Part shown: positions 10,085-17,934 of the stretch, piece by piece
Layout of the letters: every line of letters starts with the position of its first letter
Position numbering within the stretch: position 1 is the stretch's first letter
Assembly (NCBI GenBank): GCA_963846585.1
Contig: CAWJWO010000017.1
Coordinates: 186,001 to 250,000 of the forward strand
Source: JAAUTT01 sp963846585
GTDB taxonomy: Bacteria; Bacteroidota; Bacteroidia; Bacteroidales; JAAUTT01
Length of the DNA: 64,000 nucleotides
Reading direction: 5' to 3'
Position numbers and translations under genes: made by a program
Notes under the pieces: model-generated
The model's database searches: none
Told to the model about the DNA's origin: nothing
What the model saw: only the letters and a program-made list of their open reading frames with translations

Positions 10085-10274
10085 TATGAGAGCCAGGAAC
10101 CAAGAGCCAGGAACCAAGATCAGATGATTTTAGATTTTAGATTCCAGATTTGAGATTTTAGATTGAAGAATGCAAATTAACTGTTTTCTGTCTTCTGTTC
10201 TCTGTCTTCTTTTATCTTTTATCTTTTGTCTTTTATCTTTTTCTAAGCACCATGCACTATGTACCAAGCACTAT
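10085..10274. repeat. Word-repeat tract between rho and nifJ
   Basis: Words of the CCAGGAACCAAGAGCC type (10089-10120), TTTTAGATTCCAGATTTGAG type (about 10128-10165), TTCTGTCTTCTGTTCTC and TTTTATCTTTTATC type (about 10185-10240), and CACTATGTACCAAGCAC type (10245-10274) follow each other between the two minus-strand genes. The tract reaches up to the rho stop codon. No gene is seen. Confidence 0.65.
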
Positions 10275-12053
10275 TTACTCGCTGTTCATTGATATAATAA
10301 ATTCCTCATTCGATTGGGTTTTAACCAATTTATCGCGAAGGAATTCCATGGCTTCAATTGAATTCATATCAGTGAGGTAATTACGAAGAATCCATATTCT
10401 GTTTAACATTTCCTTATCAAAGAGCAAATCTTCACGCCGTGTACTTGAAGCCTGAATATCTACAGCCGGATAAATGCGCTTATTAGATAATTTCCGGTCA
10501 AGCTGAAGTTCCATATTACCGGTACCTTTAAACTCTTCAAAAATAACATCATCCATCTTTGATCCGGTATCTGTCAATGCTGTTGCAAGAATGGTGAGTG
10601 AACCTCCATTTTCGATGTTCCTGGCTGCACCAAAGAATCGCTTGGGTTTTTGTAAAGCGTTAGCATCAACACCTCCCGAAAGAACCTTACCGGATGCAGG
10701 GGCGATAGTATTAAAGGCACGGGCTAAACGTGTGATTGAATCAAGAAGAATTACCACATCGTGACCACATTCTACTAACCTCTTAGCTTTTTCCAGTACA
10801 ATATTTGCAACACGGACATGTCTTTCGGCAGGTTCATCAAAAGTAGAAGCTATAACCTCTGCGTTTACACTTCTGGCCATATCAGTTACTTCTTCAGGAC
10901 GTTCATCTATAAGAAGAACTATCATATATGTTTCAGGATGATTCTTTGCAATTGCGTTTGCCAGGTCTTTTAACAGCACAGTTTTGCCTGTTTTTGGCTG
11001 AGCTACAATTAATCCACGCTGACCCTTACCAATAGGTGAAAACATGTCGACAATACGAACCGATAAAATTGAAGCTTCACTTTTTGAACAAAGAGTAAAT
11101 TTTTCATTGGGGAATAATGGCGTAAGATAGTCAAAAGGTACGCGGTCCCTAATAAAATCGGGGTCACGCCCGTTAATTTCCTCAACTTTGATTAAAGGAA
11201 AATATTTTTCACCTTCCTTAGGTGGCCTTATACTTCCTTTGATTGTATCGCCTGTTTTCAATCCAAACAATTTAATTTGGCTTTGCGATACGTAAATATC
11301 ATCAGGTGAATTTAAATAGTTGTAATCGGCAGATCTTAAAAATCCGTATCCGTCAGGCATTATTTCCAGCACACCTGAACTAATAATTATCCCGTCAAAT
11401 TCAAAATTTTTTTCAATTACTCTTTTGTCAACAGGTTTACGAAGGTGAAAATCCTTATCGATTTTAATTTCAAAACCTGCATTAATTTTTACTTGTTCTT
11501 CAATTGACGGTACAGATACTTCGTTATCGATAACAGAAGGTTCTTCTAAAGTAATTTCGCCAACATTATCAGAAGTGGCTGTATCAACAGGTTCAGTCAG
11601 CCTAAATTCATCTTCTTCATCAATTGCATCAACATTCAATGCCTCAGTATCAATTAGCTCGTTTTTAACAAATGATTTTTTATCAAGGAATTTAATCCTC
11701 GGGAATACTCTTTTTCTTTCATCTGTTGTTGATGATTTATATTCATTAGCCTTATTATTGACATTATCTTTTTTGGAACTATATTCCTTTACTCTGATCC
11801 TTTCCCTTATTTTTGGCTTATCATCCACCTTATCATGCTCTAATGACTCCGAAGGAGATGAAGAAGCAATAAATACCTTTTTAGATTCAGTTTTCCTTTG
11901 AGTAGAAGGTTCTATTGATATTGCCTGCTGATCAAGTATCCTGTATATCAGGTCCTGTTTCTTTAAGGATTCTACTCTTTTAATTTGCAGTTCTTTGGCA
12001 ATTTCTCGCAATTCCGGTAATAACTTCTTATTCAATTCAAGAATATCAAACAT
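10275..12053 (-). CDS. rho: Transcription termination factor Rho
   Basis: A 592-residue Rho, an RNA-dependent hexameric ATPase that ends transcription. It starts with the Rho N-terminal fold (LNKKLLPELREIAKELQ, residues about 7-45), followed by a long charged low-complexity insert (about 50-215) typical of Bacteroidota Rho, then the RNA-binding cold-shock-like domain (GVLEIMPDGYGFLRS) and the RecA-like ATPase with Walker A (AQPKTGKT, near 350) and DVVILLDSITRLARA. The length exceeds the E. coli protein (419) because of the insert. It is a single gene on the minus strand, flanked by the divergent rpoD. Confidence 0.98.
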   Translation of the reverse strand: MFDILELNKKLLPELREIAKELQIKRVESLKKQDLIYRILDQQAISIEPSTQRKTESKKVFIASSSPSESLEHDKVDDKPKIRERIRVKEYSSKKDNVNNKANEYKSSTTDERKRVFPRIKFLDKKSFVKNELIDTEALNVDAIDEEDEFRLTEPVDTATSDNVGEITLEEPSVIDNEVSVPSIEEQVKINAGFEIKIDKDFHLRKPVDKRVIEKNFEFDGIIISSGVLEIMPDGYGFLRSADYNYLNSPDDIYVSQSQIKLFGLKTGDTIKGSIRPPKEGEKYFPLIKVEEINGRDPDFIRDRVPFDYLTPLFPNEKFTLCSKSEASILSVRIVDMFSPIGKGQRGLIVAQPKTGKTVLLKDLANAIAKNHPETYMIVLLIDERPEEVTDMARSVNAEVIASTFDEPAERHVRVANIVLEKAKRLVECGHDVVILLDSITRLARAFNTIAPASGKVLSGGVDANALQKPKRFFGAARNIENGGSLTILATALTDTGSKMDDVIFEEFKGTGNMELQLDRKLSNKRIYPAVDIQASSTRREDLLFDKEMLNRIWILRNYLTDMNSIEAMEFLRDKLVKTQSNEEFIISMNSE

Positions 12054-12455
12054 AATAACAAATTAAAATTATATTAATAATTTCAGATAAATACATTGTA
12101 TAAGTGGAGCTTTTCAACGAATAATAACCAACCAGAAAAAATTTAAGGAAATTTTTGAATCCAAATTTAATGAAACTTATATTTCTTGAGGAAAATCCGG
12201 TGCAATTATAAATAAATACCCAATGAATACCAAAAAAAAATCAAATATATTTTTTAGACAAAGAATTTCAATTTTTTTTCTTAACTTAGAATTGCCTATT
12301 TAAATTGCTGTAATATAATAAATGTGGTTATTGTTTACTTTTTTTTAAAGCTGTTTTTTTAATCTTATACAAATTTAATTTTTTTTTCAATATAAACAAA
12401 TTATGCCTTTAAAATATATTTAAGGAACCTTAATACTTTCCATCTCCATATTAAA
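12054..12455. other. AT-rich rho/rpoD divergent intergenic region
   Basis: A 402-bp, very AT-rich region between divergent rho and rpoD. It must hold promoters of both genes, but I find no confident TAnnTTTG element, no repeat of the word families and no open frame. Long T runs (about 12268-12282 and 12340-12387) are present on the rpoD side. Confidence 0.4.
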
Positions 12456-13319
12456 ATGAGGCAGCTAAAAATTGTTAAACAGGTTACTAACCGTGAAACC
12501 CCTTCACTAGACAAATATCTTCATGAAATAAGTCAGGTTGAATTGATTTCTGCCGAAGAGGAGGTGGAACTGGCATCCCGGATAAAACGTGGAGATGCAC
12601 AGGCACTTGACCGTTTAATAAAATCAAACCTTAGATTTGTTGTATCTGTTTCAAAACAATATCAAAACCAGGGTCTTGGTTTGCCAGATTTGATCAATGA
12701 AGGAAACCTCGGATTAATAAAAGCTGCTCAACGATTTGACGAGACCCGTGGTTTTAAATTTATTTCCTATGCAGTTTGGTGGATACGTCAATCTATATTG
12801 CAGGCTTTAGCTGAACAAGCCAGAATTGTCAGATTGCCTCTTAATAAAATCGGTTATATAAATAAAATAAATAAGGCTTTTGCAGAATTAGAACAAAAAT
12901 TCGAAAGGGAACCATCAGCCCTTGAAATAGCTAAAAACCTTGAGCTTGCCCCTGAAGATATAAAGGATGCTTTAAGAAACTCCGGCAGGCATGTTTCAAT
13001 GGATGCACCTTTAATCCCTGGTGAAGAAGGTGATTTATATGATGTTATTTTAACAAGTGATTCTCCAAGCCCTGATAAAGGCCTTATTATTGAATCACTT
13101 AGAAAAGAAATAGAAAGAGTCCTGTCAACTTTAACCAACAGGGAAGCAAATATTGTCCGTTTATATTTCGGACTTAATGGAAAACACCCGCTAACTTTGG
13201 AAGAAATTGGAGAAACCTTCAGTTTAACCAGGGAAAGAGTTCGTCAAATTAAAGAAAAAGCCATTAAACGATTAAAATATACAACAAGGTGTAAAATACT
13301 AAAATCATACCTGGGCTGA
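12456..13319 (+). CDS. rpoD: RNA polymerase primary sigma factor
   Basis: A 287-residue sigma-70 with the short form used as primary sigma in Bacteroidota (no region 1.1 or large non-conserved insert). Region 1.2 (DKYLHEISQVELISAEEEVELASRI), region 2 (NLRFVVSVSKQYQNQGLGLPDLINEGNLGLIKAAQRFD; GFKFISYAVWWIRQSI), region 3 (RIVRLPLNK) and region 4 with its helix-turn-helix (TLEEIGETFSLTRERVRQIKEKAIKRLK) are all present. This sigma is expected to read the TTG-N19-21-TAnnTTTG promoters seen elsewhere in the window. Confidence 0.97.
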   Translation: MRQLKIVKQVTNRETPSLDKYLHEISQVELISAEEEVELASRIKRGDAQALDRLIKSNLRFVVSVSKQYQNQGLGLPDLINEGNLGLIKAAQRFDETRGFKFISYAVWWIRQSILQALAEQARIVRLPLNKIGYINKINKAFAELEQKFEREPSALEIAKNLELAPEDIKDALRNSGRHVSMDAPLIPGEEGDLYDVILTSDSPSPDKGLIIESLRKEIERVLSTLTNREANIVRLYFGLNGKHPLTLEEIGETFSLTRERVRQIKEKAIKRLKYTTRCKILKSYLG

Positions 13320-13324
13320 AATTT

Positions 13325-13602
13325 AGTGCATAGTGCTTAGTGCTTAGAGGATTCCGGTTATTTGCTAATTTTTGGTTGTTAGTTGTTAGTTGTTAGTTGC
13401 TAGTTGCTAGTTGTTAGTTGTTAGTTTCATTTTATATTTAATTTCATACTTTTGTATTATAAAACATAATATTATGTCCCACGTCCCTTTTCCGCGTTTT
13501 TTCACGTCCTTTCACGACCTTTCATGTCCTTTCACGTCCTTTTTTTCATGTCCTCTGTATTCTGTCTTCTGTCTTCTATCTTTTATCTTTCTTCTTTTAT
13601 CT
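13325..13602. repeat. Mixed word-repeat tract between rpoD and rpe
   Basis: Consecutive blocks: GTGCATAGTGCTTAG words (13327-13346), a heptamer array of TTAGTTG (about 13373-13427), CACGTCCTTTCACGACC words (about 13478-13551) and TTCTGTCTTCTATC / TCTTTTATC words (about 13558-13608). A 68-codon frame over the tract is compositionally simple and is not called. Confidence 0.7.
13447..13454 (+). promoter_or_regulatory. TAnnTTTG -7 element, probable rpe promoter
   Basis: TACTTTTG matches the Bacteroidota -7 consensus TAnnTTTG. It is about 190 bp upstream of rpe, after the TTAGTTG array. A -33 TTG is not clear. Confidence 0.4.
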
Positions 13603-13642
13603 TTTATCTTAGACTAAATATTAACTACAATAATAATCATTA

Positions 13643-14302
13643 ATGAATCACAATATTCTGTCCCCATCAATACTGAATGCCGATTTTGGTAATCTTAAAG
13701 AAGTAGTCGAAACCATAAACCGGAGTGAAGCTGATTGGTTCCATCTTGATGTAATGGACGGGGTGTTCGTGCCAAACTTATCATTTGGTTTACCAGTTGT
13801 CGAATTTGTTAAAAAATACTCCATTAAGCCATTGGACGTACATTTAATGATTGTTAATCCTGAAAAACATTTAGAAAATTTTAGAGATTCCGGGGCCGAT
13901 ATCTTAACAGTCCATTACGAAGCCTGCACACATCTTAACAGGGTTGTTCAGCAAATTAAAATCCTGGGAATTAAAGCAGGAGTGGCATTAAATCCCCATT
14001 CACCTGTTGAATTATTAGAAGATATTATTTCTGAATTAGATATGGTACTTATCATGACTGTGAACCCGGGATACGGCGGTCAGAAATTCATTGAAACAAG
14101 CTATGGCAAAATAGAGCGCCTGATAAATCTTATATCTCGAAAGCAATCAGATGCTTTGATTGAAGTTGACGGAGGAATTGATAGTACCAATATTCAAAAA
14201 CTAAAACATCTCGGCGTTGACGCTTTTGTTGTAGGAAGCCATATTTTTAATTCGGGTGACATTGTCCTGACTATTTCTGAATTAAAGAAGGAGGTTAATT
14301 AG
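13643..14302 (+). CDS. rpe: Ribulose-phosphate 3-epimerase
   Basis: A 219-residue TIM-barrel epimerase interconverting ribulose-5-phosphate and xylulose-5-phosphate in the pentose phosphate pathway. Motifs seen: LSPSILNADF-like start (SPSILNADFGNL), DWFHLDVMDGVFVPNLSFG, PLDVHLMI, VNPGYGGQKFI and IEVDGGID, including the metal-binding Asp and His residues of the family. The length is normal. It stands alone; ssrA follows 278 bp downstream. Confidence 0.97.
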   Translation: MNHNILSPSILNADFGNLKEVVETINRSEADWFHLDVMDGVFVPNLSFGLPVVEFVKKYSIKPLDVHLMIVNPEKHLENFRDSGADILTVHYEACTHLNRVVQQIKILGIKAGVALNPHSPVELLEDIISELDMVLIMTVNPGYGGQKFIETSYGKIERLINLISRKQSDALIEVDGGIDSTNIQKLKHLGVDAFVVGSHIFNSGDIVLTISELKKEVN

Positions 14303-14345
14303 TTGTTAGTTGTTAGTTGGTAGTTGGTAATTGTCAGTATATTAT

Positions 14346-14463
14346 GTTTATAAGGTTTATAGAAAGTTTATAAGGTTTATAGAAAGTTTATAAGGTTTAT
14401 AAAATTTTTATAAACATAAAATTTTAATAACAAAATCCTTTAAACTTTATAAACTTTATAAAC
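14346..14463. repeat. Tandem and inverted GTTTATAAGG words between rpe and ssrA
   Basis: Three near-identical 20-bp units (AAAGTTTATAAGGTTTATAG type) occupy 14346-14402 and are answered by the inverted set CTTTATAAACTTTATAAACC at 14440-14463, so the stretch can fold as a long AT-rich hairpin. A related hairpin is at 33611-33726. TTAGTTG words (14303-14331) precede it. Confidence 0.7.
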
Positions 14464-14563
14464 CCAAATTATCATTAGTAATTAGTAATCTGTAATTTGT
14501 CATCATTTGCAAATTTGCACATCTGCACATTCTTATATCTAAAATATTTCATAAAAATATTAC

Positions 14564-14571
14564 TACCTTTG
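14564..14571 (+). promoter_or_regulatory. TAnnTTTG -7 element of ssrA
   Basis: TACCTTTG, a perfect TAnnTTTG match, lies 9 bp before the first base of tmRNA, the spacing expected for a start at 14581. Confidence 0.75.
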
Positions 14572-14580
14572 CATTTTTAC

Positions 14581-14973
14581 GGGGCTGTTTGGTTTTGACA
14601 GCAGGGCAAATGGGTTTGTAAGCATGTAGAGCCACGTGTCAACCGCTCTTTAATCAGGGGATACAAACAATAAAAGGCGAAACAAATTACGCTCTTGCAG
14701 CTTAATTTACTAAGTAAATTTTGCTTAATCCCTCGCCAAGGTGCCTGGGACAAGATATCACACGGAAAGCTTGTCTGACGCTTTCAGATTCTGTGGTACT
14801 CGTGAGTTCGGACTAGTCCGGGGAAAGTTCCGGTTTCCGGGCAAAAATTAAGGAACTAAGGATATGGTCGGCTGTTTGTTGCCAGCTTTATCACAAAAAC
14901 CAATAACAAAATAAACATGTAGAAAACACTCCGGTTTCTTGTTTGGACGAGGGTTCGACTCCCTCCAGCTCCA
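14581..14973 (+). ncRNA. ssrA: tmRNA
   Basis: The tmRNA that rescues stalled ribosomes. Its 5' end GGGGCTG pairs with CAGCTCC near 14966-14972, followed by the discriminator A; the T arm is GGGTTCGACTCCC. The CCA end is not encoded. The tag reading frame is at 14676-14705: GGC GAA ACA AAT TAC GCT CTT GCA GCT TAA, giving GETNYALAA, a Bacteroidota-type degradation tag. A TAnnTTTG promoter precedes it and a 13-bp terminator stem follows at 14998. The 3' end is the integration target of the island downstream, and the copy attached to the gene is intact. Confidence 0.97.
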
Positions 14974-14974
14974 C
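14952..14974 (+). other. att1: tmRNA 3' end, attachment core
   Basis: The 23 bp starting GGTTCGACTCCCTCCAGC and ending TCCAC form the T-arm and acceptor end of ssrA. The same 23 bp recur at 21588, 23295, 24609 and 28343, each with zero to three changes, which identifies this as the core at which elements integrated. A tyrosine integrase gene starts 179 bp downstream. Confidence 0.85.
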
Positions 14975-14997
14975 AATCACCCAAATCACTTCAAATC

Positions 14998-15035
14998 AAA
15001 ATCCGTCTAAGTTGTTTATTTAGACGGATTTTTTT
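14998..15035 (+). terminator. Intrinsic terminator after ssrA
   Basis: A perfect 13-bp stem (AAAATCCGTCTAA / TTAGACGGATTTT, arms 14998-15010 and 15020-15032) followed by a T run. It lies on the island side of att1, so it came with island A rather than with the original ssrA locus. Confidence 0.85.
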
Positions 15036-15087
15036 ATTTTTACACGTCAAAATAAATCAAAATAAATCAACTTTAGCGAGACCAATT

Positions 15088-15123
15088 CGGTGAACAAAAT
15101 TCAAAAATTCCATTTTGTTCACC
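15088..15123. promoter_or_regulatory. Inverted pair of GGTGAACAA sites, probable integrase arm sites
   Basis: CGGTGAACAA (15088-15097) faces TTGTTCACC (15115-15123). The same decamer occurs twice, 12 bp apart, before att3 (23223, 23235) and att5 (28271, 28283). The pair lies between att1 and the integrase start, where arm-type binding sites and the integrase promoter would be expected. Confidence 0.6.
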
Positions 15124-15152
15124 TGATTGTACACAAAATTATATTTAAGAAT

Positions 15153-16364
15153 ATGAATATCAAATCCTATGGTGTAATTTGTATTATCAGAACGCATCGG
15201 CCAAGTAAGAAGCATGACAACAAAACTCCTATTTATTTGCGTATCACAATAAACGGAGAAAGAGTAGAACTAGTGCTCCCAAAATTTGTCGAACCGGACA
15301 AATGGGATTCTAAGCGAGGACTACAAAAGGTCGGAAAAAACCAGTATTCTGAATTAAACGATTATATTACATCTACTAGAAATAAAATCATTAAGTATAT
15401 TGAAGAACAAAGGTTAAGAAATAAGCTTGTAACCAGCCAAATGGTAAAAGTTTGGTATACTAAAGGTGACAAAAATTATGGACGATTTGTAATTGAATTA
15501 TTTGAAGATCATAACCTCAGGATAAAAGAACGTTTGCAAAATGATTATACCGAGGCAACATATAAAAGGTATTCAACAACCCTTAGTCATCTCAAAAGTT
15601 TCATCAACAATCAGCATGAAGTCGATGATTTGCCAATTGAAAATGTTGATTATGAGTTTATCCAGAATTTTGAGCATTTTCTAAAAACGGAGCAAAATCT
15701 TAGTCATAATACAACCATGCGTTATCTCCGGCATTTTGCAAAAATTACCAACAATGCATATGAGAATGAGTGGATTAACCGTGACCCTTTTAAAAAATTT
15801 AAAATCAAGTTTGAAAGAGTTGACCAAATGTACCTTACGCCTGAGGAACTTTTAAAAATCCAGGAGAAGCAATTTAACATTCAACGGCTCGAATTGGTTA
15901 AAGACACATTTTTATTTTCTTGCTATACAGCACTTTCATACATTGATACCGCAAAACTAACTAAAGAACACCTAGTTACTGATAAAAATAGAAATTGGAT
16001 TCAAAAGAGCCGGCAAAAATCAAACGTTGAATCCTGGATTCCTATTTTTCCGGAGATTCAAGACATCATTGACAAATATGCAGACGACCCAAGGATTGAT
16101 GGTACGAACAAAATTATTCCAATTCTAAGTAACCAGAAAACAAACTCATATCTAAAAGAAATAGCCGATTTATGTGGAATTGAAAAGGAATTGACCCACA
16201 AAGTTGCCCGAAATACTTTTGCCACAACATTTGGCCCATCAAAAGATTTATCACTGGAATCTATAAAAACGATAATGGGTCACAGCACTATTAAAATGAC
16301 TGAATTCTATACGAAGGATTGGAAAAATAGAATCATAAAAGACTTACAGTATGAAAAGGGTTAA
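15153..16364 (+). CDS. Tyrosine recombinase / integrase (Bacteroidota phage-integrase type)
   Basis: A tyrosine recombinase of 403 residues from the ATG at 15153; an upstream in-frame ATG at 15090 lies within the putative arm sites and is less likely. Domains: N-terminal arm-binding domain (IRTHRPSKKHDNKTPIYLRI), SAM-like core-binding domain (about 95-200), catalytic domain with Lys in the QKSRQKS hairpin, Arg in HKVARNTFATT, MGHSTIKMTEFY with the GH pair and nucleophile Tyr. The Arg-I position reads TALSYIDT, with Ser instead of Arg, as known for IntDOT-type enzymes. It is the only integrase in the array and is transcribed away from ssrA. Confidence 0.93.
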   Translation: MNIKSYGVICIIRTHRPSKKHDNKTPIYLRITINGERVELVLPKFVEPDKWDSKRGLQKVGKNQYSELNDYITSTRNKIIKYIEEQRLRNKLVTSQMVKVWYTKGDKNYGRFVIELFEDHNLRIKERLQNDYTEATYKRYSTTLSHLKSFINNQHEVDDLPIENVDYEFIQNFEHFLKTEQNLSHNTTMRYLRHFAKITNNAYENEWINRDPFKKFKIKFERVDQMYLTPEELLKIQEKQFNIQRLELVKDTFLFSCYTALSYIDTAKLTKEHLVTDKNRNWIQKSRQKSNVESWIPIFPEIQDIIDKYADDPRIDGTNKIIPILSNQKTNSYLKEIADLCGIEKELTHKVARNTFATTFGPSKDLSLESIKTIMGHSTIKMTEFYTKDWKNRIIKDLQYEKG

Positions 16365-16848
16365 TATAGAACAGTTTATGAATATTTATTATAAAAGACT
16401 TCCTTTCTTGTTTTTTATCTACTTAATTATCATGAGTGTAAACATCATTAATATTTATTTCAGTAAAACACACAATGATCCGCTGAATATTTCATTGCGT
16501 ATTGCTTCTGAAGTATTTTTCGTATCATCCCTAATTATACCTGCATTTTTTATTTCCGAACTACGTAACTCATTAATTATTTATCAACGTAATAAGAAAA
16601 AAATAGTGATCAATTATCCGGAGATCAAGGAGAAAAAGGAAGACTTAGTGATCAATATTGCAGAGATGAAGGAGATAAAGGAAGAAATAGTGGCCAATAT
16701 TCCGGAATTATATGAAAAAAAGGAAGAAATAGTTACTAATAATGAGGCAATTAAGGAAAGAAAAATAATAACAAGTCTGTTTCCTACAAATTTATCTATA
16801 ACCACCTTCTTTATTGTTTTTTTTGATTATCGTATTCTCATTGGGTAA
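16351..16848 (+). CDS. Membrane protein with four 14-residue tandem repeats, probably truncated at its C-terminus
   Basis: 165 residues, starting 14 bp inside the end of the integrase gene, so translation may be coupled. Two hydrophobic segments (FLFFIYLIIMSVNIINIYF and EVFFVSSLIIPAFFI) are followed by a cytoplasmic charged region made of four repeats of 14 residues: VINYPEIKEKKEDL, VINIAEMKEIKEEI, VANIPELYEKKEEI, VTNNEAIKERKIIT, encoded by a 42-bp tandem repeat at about 16608-16773. A third hydrophobic start (LSITTFFIVFFDY) is cut off where the transposase remnant begins. No known family; the repeats predict an extended coiled coil. Confidence 0.6.
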   Translation: MKRVNIEQFMNIYYKRLPFLFFIYLIIMSVNIINIYFSKTHNDPLNISLRIASEVFFVSSLIIPAFFISELRNSLIIYQRNKKKIVINYPEIKEKKEDLVINIAEMKEIKEEIVANIPELYEKKEEIVTNNEAIKERKIITSLFPTNLSITTFFIVFFDYRILIG

Positions 16849-17882
16849 AAAAAGGAGATAAAAGTGTTGGTGTCGGCCACCAGTATTGTAGTAATGTTGG
16901 TAAAACCGCCAATAGCCAGGTAGCTGTGTTTGCATGTTTGAGTAATGGCGATTTTGCATCCATGATCGATACCCGATTATACTTGCCAAAAGATTGGTGT
17001 GAGGATCCTGACAGATGTGAAGAAGCGGGTATACCGGAAAATGAAATAGTTTTCAAGACCAAACTGGAGTTGGTAAGTGATATCATCTATCATCAAGTAT
17101 CACAAGGTATTTCATTTGATTTCATATCAGCAGATGGCTATTACGGGAATGATTCAAGTCTGGCTCGTGAAATTGACAATATGGGGCTTATATATATGCT
17201 TGACATTCATTCCGATCAGACAATATATTTAAACCCTCCCGAACTGGAAATTCCAAAACGTATAAATATTAAAGGAGCCAACCCTTCAAAACTCAAAGCA
17301 ACAACACCGTGCACGACTGTCAACAAGTACATGAATTCATTAGCAGATGACCAATGGGCAACATTAACAGTACGTAATACAACCAAAGGAGTCTTAAAGG
17401 GTGACTACCATTTCGTAAAAGTCTATATCTGGGATAAAAATGTTGACTTTGCTGAACACAGGCTATTAGTCATACGTAAAACGGTATCCTCAAACAACAC
17501 CAATGATATAAAATACTCTTTTTGCAATGGTAATCTGGAACAATACACTCCAGAGGTCTTGGCATATATGCAGGCAGAAAGGTTTTTCATTGAACATTGC
17601 ATAAAAGAATCAAAACAAATCTTAGGATTGGATCAGTTCCAAACAAGAATGTGGCTTGCCTTGCAACATCAGGTAGCATTAAACTTCATGGTCAGTTCCT
17701 TTATGTTAAAAGAAAAGCTAATTTGTTTCATTGATTTACCATTGCTATCGGCAAAGGACATTAAAGAATATTTGACTTTTAAGTTCTTTAAAACTATGAC
17801 TGAAGAACAAATGATTGTTAGAATTTACAACAGACATTTGAGTAGACAAATTGATATAAATTACAATCATCTAAGAACTTAA
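16836..17882 (+). pseudogene. 5'-truncated DDE transposase, IS701-like
   Basis: The frame is open from about 16827 to 17882 and reads as the middle and C-terminal part of an IS701-type (DDE_5-like) transposase: HWVKKGDKSVGVGHQYCSNVGKTANSQVAVF, MIDTRLYLPKDW, FISADGYYGNDSSLAREI (containing an Asp of the DDE triad), AERFFIEHCIKESKQILGLDQFQTR. The N-terminal ~100 residues, including the first catalytic Asp, are missing: an in-frame stop at 16824 and the end of the neighbouring membrane-protein gene mark the junction. No terminal inverted repeats were found. A start at GTG 16926 gives 318 residues, but the protein cannot be active. Confidence 0.85.
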
Positions 17883-17934
17883 ATCTGTTAAAGTAGAACT
17901 AATTATATCCATAGCCGGATGATTACAAAATCGA

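Noticed and set aside
13373..13427. TTAGTTG array considered as CRISPR
   Set aside because: Heptamer tandem array without spacers; no cas genes in the window.
13411..13617. 68-codon frame before rpe
   Set aside because: Made of CACGTCC and TTTTATC word repeats; low complexity.
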